Below, one piece after another: positions 9,436 through 15,828 of a DNA stretch of 33,464 bases. Each line of letters begins with the position of its first letter. The first letter of the stretch is position 1. Below the pieces are notes generated by a model, which saw only the letters and a program-made list of their open reading frames with translations, was not told the origin of the DNA and ran no database searches. This DNA comes from an uncultured Flavobacteriales bacterium (GTDB lineage: Bacteria; Bacteroidota; Bacteroidia; Flavobacteriales; Crocinitomicaceae), in contig CAMLDR010000025.1 of NCBI GenBank assembly GCA_946478775.1, positions 1 through 33,464 of the forward strand. The letters are read 5' to 3'. The position numbers and the translations under genes were made by a program.

Positions 9436-10475
9436 GGAGTAACAACAACTCGTTCGGAAATGACTTCTTCCCGGTTGAAATAGACGAAAGTGTAAACTCC
9501 AACGGGTAAAGAAGAAACGATGATTTGACCATTTTCAGCTGAAGACTGGTTCAATAAGATTTCCCTTCCGGATGTATCGAACAGTTTGGACGTAAGCAGG
9601 GTCAGGTAATCTCCTTTGATTTGGATGTTTCCATTCGAAGGATTAGGGAAAATTGTCAATTCATTTGTGCTTTTCGGTTTGATTGAGCGTATGTCGTGAA
9701 GACGTGTCTGTCCGTTAAAATCCGTTTGAGATAAGCGGTAATAACTCACCACGTCTAAATACGGATCGTAATCGTAGATTTTGTAACGTAAAGGCTCATT
9801 GCTGTTTCCCGCACCGTTCATGTAAGCAATCGGTTCAAAGTGAATTCCGTCCAAACTTCGCTCAATGGTAAAATAATCATTGTTCAATTCGGTTTCTGTC
9901 CACCACTCACAAGCTACAGCTTTTCCTTCCGAAGCCACCTGAAAAGCTGTTAATTCAACCGGAAGCACGCTCATGCAATTCACACAAGCTGATCCGCTGA
10001 AGGTAGTAGTATAAGTAATGATTTCATCGGCTCTATTGGCACTACCGGAAACTCGGATTGTTCCCGGACCAACCAAAGTGAAGCTATCATTTAAAGTAGA
10101 ATTGCTCGCACCTTGCTGAAAAATTTTAACTCCTCCTATAATATCGACTTTAACAACATCACAAGTCTGGCAATTTCCGTCAGCTCCTGAAGCGTTTACG
10201 CATCCTGGTCGGTCGCGCATTGTCGCACTTACAGTATATGTGCATCCGGCAGGTACCGAAATGTCAACCTGCATGGGTAGATACCCTGCAGTGCAATTTC
10301 CACCAACGGAAGGAGAGCAGTTAGGACCTCCAACACTTGTTAAATTACAGCCGCTTAAACATCCACATCCTGGTCCGCTAACACCAATTGCTCCGGACGG
10401 ACATTGTGAAAGCACACAGGAATTAGTACTGATCCAAAAAAATGATAAGAGCGCAAGTTGTAGAAATTGTTTCAT
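9432..10475 (-). CDS. Cys-rich secreted protein with T9SS type A sorting domain
   Basis: The product is about 347 residues. It has a Sec signal peptide (MKQFLQLALLSFFWIS, then SCVLSQ). Residues from about 24 to 150 hold over a dozen cysteines and many Gly/Ser, suggesting a disulfide-rich domain with no match I recognise. The segment starting LPVELTAFQV is the usual lead-in to T9SS tails, followed by a fibronectin-like stretch (about 175-260) and the sorting domain with the FPNPSNG motif near residue 280 and a basic end (ISERVVVTP). The protein should cross the inner membrane by Sec and then be exported or anchored by T9SS. The extended ATG at 10523 is upstream of the TACATTTG box (10517-10510), so the ATG at 10475 is the better start. 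Function unknown. Confidence 0.88.
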   Translation of the reverse strand: MKQFLQLALLSFFWISTNSCVLSQCPSGAIGVSGPGCGCLSGCNLTSVGGPNCSPSVGGNCTAGYLPMQVDISVPAGCTYTVSATMRDRPGCVNASGADGNCQTCDVVKVDIIGGVKIFQQGASNSTLNDSFTLVGPGTIRVSGSANRADEIITYTTTFSGSACVNCMSVLPVELTAFQVASEGKAVACEWWTETELNNDYFTIERSLDGIHFEPIAYMNGAGNSNEPLRYKIYDYDPYLDVVSYYRLSQTDFNGQTRLHDIRSIKPKSTNELTIFPNPSNGNIQIKGDYLTLLTSKLFDTSGREILLNQSSAENGQIIVSSLPVGVYTFVYFNREEVISERVVVTP

Positions 10476-10509
10476 AACGTAATTGAAAGAAGTGTCCAAT
10501 GGAACGAAA

Positions 10510-10517
10510 CAAATGTA
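10510..10517 (-). promoter_or_regulatory. -7 promoter box TACATTTG before the Cys-rich T9SS gene
   Basis: On the minus strand TACATTTG matches TAnnTTTG and stands 34 bases before the ATG at 10475. No good -33 TTG was found at the expected distance, so this is a half-supported promoter. Confidence 0.35.
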
Positions 10518-10640
10518 TAACAAGCGTTTAGTGAGTTGTTTATGAGTAAATTATGTTACGGATAAATCTAAAATTCAACTAAACGGTTTTTGTTTAAAGT
10601 AGTTTGAAGAGAATGTTATGGAAATGTTTAAGTAAATAGC

Positions 10641-10684
10641 ATAAAACAAGTAGGGCGCAAAATTTTGCGCCCTACTTGTTTTAT
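10641..10684. terminator. 44-bp perfect palindrome, terminator of gltA
   Basis: Every base from 10641 to 10684 pairs with its mirror (ATAAAACAAG at one end, CTTGTTTTAT at the other, centre AAAATTTT). The GC-rich part is GTAGGGCGC/GCGCCCTAC. It begins 11 bases after the gltA stop and includes T-runs on both strands, so it can end transcription in either direction. The layout, a GTRGG-type stem with an AT centre, resembles the repeats at 22.5, 28.2 and 31.6 kb, but the core sequence differs. The remaining 117 bp up to the next gene show only AT-rich sequence. Confidence 0.85.
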
Positions 10685-10695
10685 AAAAATGATGC

Positions 10696-11985
10696 TTATT
10701 TTCTGTCTTTGATAGCAACGTAATCTCTGGAAACGGGTCCTGTATAAATTTGTCTTGGCCGACCGATCGGCTCACCGCCTTCAGACATTTCTTTCCATTG
10801 TGCGATCCATCCCGGTAGACGTCCTAATGCGAACATTACCGTGAACATTTCAGATGGAATTCCAAGTGCTTTGTAAATGATCCCTGAGTAGAAATCTACG
10901 TTCGGGTACAAGCTTCTTGATTTGAAGTACTCGTCTTCCAAAGCGTATTTTTCCAATTTCTTTGCGATCTCCAATAAAGGGTCATTGATCTTCAATTTCT
11001 CCAATACGTCGTCACAAGCTTTTTTAATAATGGTAGCACGTGGGTCGAAGTTTTTGTAAACGCGGTGACCGAATCCCATCAAACGGAACGGATCGTCTTT
11101 GTCTTTTGCTTTCAATACCCATTTGTCTACATCACCACCATCGTTGTGGATTTTCTCCAGCATTTCGATTACAGCCTGGTTAGCACCACCGTGAAGCGGG
11201 CCCCAAAGTGCTGAAATACCAGCAGAGATAGAAGCGTAAAGGTTTGCCTGGGATGATCCAACGATACGCACGGTAGAGGTAGAACAGTTTTGTTCGTGGT
11301 CAGCGTGAAGGATCAATAATTTATTCAATGCATCCACAACAACCGGATCTACTTTGTAATCTTCGGTAGGCATCGCAAACATCATGTATAAGAAGTTCTT
11401 TACGTAATCGTATTCGTTCTTCGGGTACATGAACGGGTGACGCATCGAGTTTTTATAAGACCATGCAGCCAATGTTGGTAATTTCGCTAACAAACGTAAG
11501 ATCGTCCGGTTCTTTTTCTCAGCACTTCTGTTCGGGTCTAGTGATTCCGGGTAGAAAGTAGAAAGAGAACAAACCATTGCTGATAAAACTCCCATTGGGT
11601 GAGCCTGTGCAGGATATGCTTCGAAGAACTGCTTCATATCCTCGTGTACCAATGTGTGCTTGGTGATGCTTGAAATAAAATCATCCAATTGTTCCTGCGT
11701 AGGCAGATTACCATAGATCAATAAGTATGCAACTTCAATAAAGGTTGCTTTTTCTGCTAATTGCTCGATCGGATAACCGCGGTAATGAAGAATTCCTTCT
11801 TCACCATCTAAAAAAGTAATGGCACTAGTTGTAGCACCTGTATTCTTGTAACCTACATCTAAAGTTACATATCCAGTTTCCTGACGAAGCTTTGAAATGT
11901 CAATAGCCAATTCATTTTCAGTACCTTGTACAACCGGGAATTCGTATACCTTCCCGTCTAATTCGATTTTCGCAATTTTGCTCAT
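10696..11985 (-). CDS. gltA: Citrate synthase
   Basis: This enzyme condenses acetyl-CoA and oxaloacetate to citrate, the entry step of the TCA cycle in the cytoplasm. The 429-residue length matches the hexameric type II enzymes. The catalytic residues are visible: His265 in GPLHGGAN, His307 in GFGHRVYKNFDPRA and Asp364 in YPNVDFYSG, close to the E. coli positions 264, 305 and 362. LHADHEQNCSTSTVR (226-240) is also conserved. The start ATG at 11985 follows an A/T-rich leader with no certain promoter. Neighbours are unrelated to the TCA cycle; hairpins on both sides (10641-10684 and 12095-12130) suggest a single-gene transcript. Confidence 0.98.
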   Translation of the reverse strand: MSKIAKIELDGKVYEFPVVQGTENELAIDISKLRQETGYVTLDVGYKNTGATTSAITFLDGEEGILHYRGYPIEQLAEKATFIEVAYLLIYGNLPTQEQLDDFISSITKHTLVHEDMKQFFEAYPAQAHPMGVLSAMVCSLSTFYPESLDPNRSAEKKNRTILRLLAKLPTLAAWSYKNSMRHPFMYPKNEYDYVKNFLYMMFAMPTEDYKVDPVVVDALNKLLILHADHEQNCSTSTVRIVGSSQANLYASISAGISALWGPLHGGANQAVIEMLEKIHNDGGDVDKWVLKAKDKDDPFRLMGFGHRVYKNFDPRATIIKKACDDVLEKLKINDPLLEIAKKLEKYALEDEYFKSRSLYPNVDFYSGIIYKALGIPSEMFTVMFALGRLPGWIAQWKEMSEGGEPIGRPRQIYTGPVSRDYVAIKDRK

Positions 11986-12094
11986 GATGATCTATAAGAG
12001 TGTTATCTAACAATTTTATTAGCCGCACTAAATTAGTAAAGAATTAAATACAATAAACTGCATTACAATCTTTTTTTTTGCTAAAAAAGGTTAG

Positions 12095-12130
12095 CTAAAA
12101 AGGCCTGCAAAAATAAATCTGCAGGCCTTT
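12095..12130 (-). terminator. Intrinsic terminator of the S9 peptidase gene
   Basis: On the minus strand AAAGGCCTGCA (12130-12120) pairs perfectly with TGCAGGCCTTT (12109-12099) across a 10-base loop and continues into T residues to 12097. The 11-bp stem starts 33 bases after the peptidase stop and separates it from gltA. Confidence 0.85.
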
Positions 12131-12162
12131 GATTTCTATTTGTAAAATGGAAGTGTCTGGTA

Positions 12163-14325
12163 TTAGAGGTTCTTCTCTGTATATTCCAGCATCATCGTGA
12201 ACAGGTGGTTTCTTGTATTCCCACCATAAATACCATGATTTTTGTTAGGGTAAACGAAGAGGTCAAACTGCTTATTGGCTTTTACCAGGGCTGAAATGAA
12301 TTCCATGGTGTTTTGGTAATGGACGTTGTCATCGGCTGAACCGTGGATCAGTAAAAACTTCCCTTTCAACTTGTCTGCATGGTTTACCGGAGAGTTATCA
12401 TCGTATCCGCTCTTGTTTTCCTGCGGAGTTCTCATAAAGCGCTCGGTGTAGATGTTGTCATAGTTTCTCCAGTTGGTAACCGGCGCTACGGCAATTCCCA
12501 TTTTGAAAACATCCGCTCCTTTAGTCATCGCCAGGGAAGTCATGAAGCCCCCGTAACTCCATCCCATGATACCAATCCTGTTTGGATCCACATAGGATTC
12601 TTTTTGAAGGTTTTTGGCTACTGCAATCAAATCTTCGGTCTCCAGTTTGCCTAATTGCAAATAGGTCGACTTTTTAAACTCGGCACCTCTGAATTGCGTT
12701 CCTCTGGTATCTACACAGAATACGATGTATCCTTTTCGTGTCAGTAACTCGTGGTACAAGTAGTTTGCTCCGTCATAATCATTGGTAACCATATTGCTTC
12801 CCGGACCACAGTATACATTGAAATAAACCGGGTATTTTTTATTCGGGTCGAAGTTTGCCGGTTTCATGATCCAGGCATTTAGTTTTCCTGCTGCACCATC
12901 TACCTGGATGAATTCCTTCTTGCTCAGGTTCATGCCGTTGAACTTATTCTGAAGCTCCGTGTTTGCTTCCAGTACCTGGAGTTCTTTTCCGGTGCGGTCG
13001 CAAAGGCTATAAGTGGGCACTGTATTGGCACTTGAACTTGAACGGATAAAGTAATTGAATCCCGGTGCATATTCTGCATCATGGTATCCCGCATTTTTTG
13101 AAAGCAATTTCTTATCGCTTCCTTTCCAGTTGATTGAGTACAAGGTTTTGTTGATTGCTCCGTTCTCAGAAGAAGAATAAAATACCGTTCCTTTCTTTTC
13201 GTCGATCCCGTATAAATCGATTACATCCCAGGCGCCGGAAGTTACCTGGCTTAATTTTCCGTCGAAAGTCAAATGGTAAATGTGATTGTAACCGTCTTTT
13301 TCAGAAGTGCGCAACATGGCATTCCCATCTTTCAAGAGGATCACGTTGTCTGCATCCAGGTAAGTGGCTGACTGCTCTTCGTAGAAAACACGATCCGTCG
13401 GATTTTCCGGGTTGGTAACCAAATGGTATTTTACCTGGCTCTGGTGACGGTTCAGGGTTGAAACAAACACTTCATTTTTGATCGGTGACCATTGAAAACG
13501 CGGCAAATACTCATAAGTTCCCAGGTTCACGGCTTTTACACCCGCAGTTTCAACATTTGCAATGTGGAAAGTTACTTTCGAGTTGTCTTCCCCTGCTTTC
13601 GGGTATTTGAAGGTGTATTCTTCCGGGTATAGGGGACCGTACATCGCCATTTGGAATTGCTTCACTTGGGTTTCGTCAAAACGCATAAAGGCCAGGTATT
13701 TCGAATCAGGAGACCATTCGAATCCTTGTGTGATGGCAAATTCCTCTTCGTAAACCCAATCAGTTGTCCCGTTGATGATGCTGTTCTGTTTTCCGTCGGA
13801 AGTGATTTGCTTAGTAGTATGGCTTGCTAAATCGTATACAAAGAGGTTGTTCCCGGAAACATATCCCAGTTTTGTTTCATCGGGAGAAAATGTTCCCAAT
13901 GTTTGAGGGGCTTCCGAACTGCTTACTTTATGCGTTTCTTTCGTTTGAATATTATAGATATAATAAGTTGTAGCATAACTGTGTCTGTAAATGGGGTTTG
14001 TATTTGTCTGGATCAATAACCATTTTCCGCTTTTGCTCAACTTTGCATCATCAAATTCCAGCGTTTTGCCATTGAATTGAATACCCGATAAATTAACCAG
14101 TATCGTTCCTGCGCCTTTATAATCTTTGAACAGGTACTTTTTTAAAAGCTGTTGTTTGTCCTCTTCCACTATTTTGGTAAATGACTGACCATCACTTAAA
14201 GCGGTAAAGCCTTCTATGCGATTGGGGTAGAACTCACCGGATTTCCAAATGGATTCAACTGTCAGATTTTGAGCGTACCCGAATGAAAGGATACAAATAA
14301 AGGAAATGAATAATTTAATCTTCAT
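12163..14325 (-). CDS. S9 family prolyl-type peptidase, DPP-IV-like
   Basis: This is a serine exopeptidase/oligopeptidase of about 720 residues, probably periplasmic, that removes dipeptides (typically X-Pro) from peptides. It starts with a Sec signal peptide (MKIKLFISFICILSFGYAQ). Residues of about 70-450 form the DPP-IV beta-propeller, including WVYEEEFAITQGFEWSPDS, a segment that carries the conserved Glu pair (EE) for the substrate N-terminus. The alpha/beta-hydrolase domain follows, with the triad in GWSYGGF (Ser), HGSADDNVHYQN (Asp) and NKNHGIYGG (His). An upstream in-frame ATG at 14343 overlaps a -7-type box (14348-14341), so the ATG at 14325 is preferred. All key residues are present. 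Confidence 0.95.
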   Translation of the reverse strand: MKIKLFISFICILSFGYAQNLTVESIWKSGEFYPNRIEGFTALSDGQSFTKIVEEDKQQLLKKYLFKDYKGAGTILVNLSGIQFNGKTLEFDDAKLSKSGKWLLIQTNTNPIYRHSYATTYYIYNIQTKETHKVSSSEAPQTLGTFSPDETKLGYVSGNNLFVYDLASHTTKQITSDGKQNSIINGTTDWVYEEEFAITQGFEWSPDSKYLAFMRFDETQVKQFQMAMYGPLYPEEYTFKYPKAGEDNSKVTFHIANVETAGVKAVNLGTYEYLPRFQWSPIKNEVFVSTLNRHQSQVKYHLVTNPENPTDRVFYEEQSATYLDADNVILLKDGNAMLRTSEKDGYNHIYHLTFDGKLSQVTSGAWDVIDLYGIDEKKGTVFYSSSENGAINKTLYSINWKGSDKKLLSKNAGYHDAEYAPGFNYFIRSSSSANTVPTYSLCDRTGKELQVLEANTELQNKFNGMNLSKKEFIQVDGAAGKLNAWIMKPANFDPNKKYPVYFNVYCGPGSNMVTNDYDGANYLYHELLTRKGYIVFCVDTRGTQFRGAEFKKSTYLQLGKLETEDLIAVAKNLQKESYVDPNRIGIMGWSYGGFMTSLAMTKGADVFKMGIAVAPVTNWRNYDNIYTERFMRTPQENKSGYDDNSPVNHADKLKGKFLLIHGSADDNVHYQNTMEFISALVKANKQFDLFVYPNKNHGIYGGNTRNHLFTMMLEYTEKNL

Positions 14326-14340
14326 AAATTGTGTTTTGGG

Positions 14341-14348
14341 CAAAAATA
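14341..14348 (-). promoter_or_regulatory. -7 promoter box TATTTTTG before the S9 peptidase gene
   Basis: The minus-strand sequence TATTTTTG matches TAnnTTTG and lies 15 bases before the ATG at 14325, implying a very short leader. No clear -33 element was found. Confidence 0.35.
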
Positions 14349-14479
14349 ACCAAAAACTGTTCCTAAGGAAGTGAATTATTGATGAGTGGTGTAAAATAGT
14401 TAACAGCTTGTTTAATATGAGGTTGATTGATTGAAATCTACGTGCATAACCTTAGTTGATTGTTAACAATTTTGTAATG

Positions 14480-14507
14480 TTGAAATAGATTATTTGGCGT
14501 AACTTTG
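14480..14507 (+). promoter_or_regulatory. Promoter of the nucleic-acid scavenging cluster
   Basis: TTG (14480-14482), a 17-base spacer and TAACTTTG (14500-14507) fit the Bacteroidota/Flavobacterium consensus TTG-N17-23-TAnnTTTG. The inferred start near 14512 gives a leader of about 215 bases before the first large gene. It is the best promoter match noted in the 384-bp gap 14344-14727. Confidence 0.55.
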
Positions 14508-14599
14508 CCTCGTAAATTTCTGAATGTACTCCTTGATGCTGTGATTGAATGCAGACTGAAACCATTTAGAAATACAATATTTGGTATAATGAAATAGAA

Positions 14600-14731
14600 A
14601 TGAAACTCATCCATAATAGCAAAGACTTCGCCCGAAGTACTTGGTGTTATTTTTCAGCTAGCAAGCTGAATGGATTTGTTATACCTTTACTCAGTACTTT
14701 ATCTATAATTCAAATAATCAGTAAGTTATGA
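14600..14731 (+). CDS. Possible 43-residue leader ORF overlapping the next gene (ATGA)
   Basis: An ATG at 14600 opens a frame of 43 codons (starting MKLIHNSKDFARSTW) whose TGA stop (14729-14731) overlaps the ATG of the lamin-tail gene (14728), the classical ATGA arrangement of translationally coupled genes. The second half is hydrophobic (FVIPLLSTLSIIQII). It lies entirely inside the transcript predicted from the 14480-14507 promoter, and both small leader hairpins fall within it. No homologue is recognised. An open frame of this size could arise by chance, so it is listed only as a candidate leader peptide. Confidence 0.25.
   Translation: MKLIHNSKDFARSTWCYFSASKLNGFVIPLLSTLSIIQIISKL
14625..14670 (+). 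promoter_or_regulatory. Two small hairpins in the leader of the scavenging cluster
   Basis: ACTTC-GCCC-GAAGT (14625-14638) and TTCAGCT-AGCA-AGCTGAA (14653-14670) are perfect stem-loops with four-base loops, 58-90 bases before the gene start. No T-run follows either, so they are not terminators. They could shape translation or RNA stability. No known riboswitch was recognised. Confidence 0.3.
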
Positions 14732-15774
14732 AAAAAGCATTACTTTTCTTAGGTATGTTATCTTCTGTTGCATACGCACAGGATTGCTCAAAAATCTTTA
14801 TCTCAGAGTATGTTGAAGGTTGGTCAAACAACAAAGCATTGGAGATTTATAACCCGACAAATCAGTCAATTAATTTAAGTGAATATTTCGTTGCGCGTTA
14901 TTCTAACGGTTCATCGAGTGCTACCAATATCAATGCAGTGCAATTAAGCGGAACAGTTGCTGCTCATAGTGTTTTTGTTGCGGTATTGGATAAAAGAGAT
15001 CAGAATGGAACAGGGCAGGAAGCACCGATCTGGGATTCTTTGGAAGTGCGTGGGGATGGATTTTTTGCTCCTGTTTACAATACCAGTAATTCATTCTATT
15101 GGAATGGAAACGATGCTGTTTTGTTGGCGAAAGGAACATTGACAGGTCCTTCAACGAATTCGGTTACAACGGCTACCGGTTTCCAGATCATTGATGTATT
15201 CGGAAAAATCGGTGAGAATCCTGCAAATGAAACAGGATCTTCTGCAAACAATGACGGAGCTTGGTCTTCCGGTTTTCCTCACAATACTGGAGTTGGTGTT
15301 CAAATGACAAGTGATCATTCCTTGATTCGTAAACCATCAATCAAAAAAGGAGTTACTGCAAACCCAACATTCTTCAATCCGCTTGGTGAGTGGGATTCTA
15401 TTCCACCGGTAACTTTTGTATACGATCAAAACGGAGACCCGATAACAGGCCCGAATGGTCCTATTTTATTCGGAAACTGGTTTTCTTTAGGGTCACATGA
15501 GTGTGATTGTAACCCGTTAGCGGTTGGTGATAATGAAATGGAAAACATTGCTATTTATCCGAACCCAACGAATGACGGCGTGGTTTACATCAAAAACACA
15601 CAAGGTGTAAAAGAAGTGACGATTGTAAATGCACTTGGTCAGCAAGTGAACAATTTCTCCAATAATGCTTCTCCGGTTATGACTGTGCGTTTGGGATCAG
15701 ATAAAGGAGTTTATTTGCTTCAAATCGTTCAGAATAACGGTTCTGTTTTAACGAAGAGGGTAATTCTTAACTAA
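14728..15774 (+). CDS. Secreted lamin-tail-domain protein with T9SS sorting domain
   Basis: The product has 348 residues. It has a signal peptide (MKKALLFLGMLSSVAYAQ). Residues of about 20-150 match the bacterial lamin tail domain (LTD): ISEYVEG, then NKALEIYNPT and the Ig-like strands LSEYFVARYSNG, VLDKRD and GNDAVLLAKG. Bacterial LTDs are often found on secreted nucleases and are thought to help bind surfaces or nucleic acid. No nuclease domain is present in this protein. The last 80 residues are a T9SS type A tail (IAIYPNPTNDG, ending LTKRVILN). It is the first gene of the plus-strand cluster; a hairpin separates it from the TonB receptor gene, so it may be made in excess over the rest. 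Confidence 0.9.
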   Translation: MKKALLFLGMLSSVAYAQDCSKIFISEYVEGWSNNKALEIYNPTNQSINLSEYFVARYSNGSSSATNINAVQLSGTVAAHSVFVAVLDKRDQNGTGQEAPIWDSLEVRGDGFFAPVYNTSNSFYWNGNDAVLLAKGTLTGPSTNSVTTATGFQIIDVFGKIGENPANETGSSANNDGAWSSGFPHNTGVGVQMTSDHSLIRKPSIKKGVTANPTFFNPLGEWDSIPPVTFVYDQNGDPITGPNGPILFGNWFSLGSHECDCNPLAVGDNEMENIAIYPNPTNDGVVYIKNTQGVKEVTIVNALGQQVNNFSNNASPVMTVRLGSDKGVYLLQIVQNNGSVLTKRVILN

Positions 15775-15787
15775 TCAATTTTATAAC

Positions 15788-15812
15788 AAGGCCGGGTATT
15801 TTATCCGGCCTT
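15788..15812 (+). terminator. Hairpin in the 54-bp gap between lamin-tail and TonB-receptor genes
   Basis: AAGGCCGG (15788-15795) pairs perfectly with CCGGCCTT (15805-15812) across nine bases and is followed by ATTTATTTG. The stem is terminator-like but the T-run is broken. No promoter is visible in the 16 bases left before the next ATG, so partial read-through (attenuation) or 3'-end protection of the first gene is more likely than complete termination. Confidence 0.6.
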
Positions 15813-15828
15813 ATTTATTTGAAAAAGT

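Noticed and set aside
14344..14727. Possible riboswitch (for example cobalamin) upstream of the lamin-tail/TonB cluster
   Set aside because: No B12-box or other conserved riboswitch core was seen; the two small hairpins alone are not enough.
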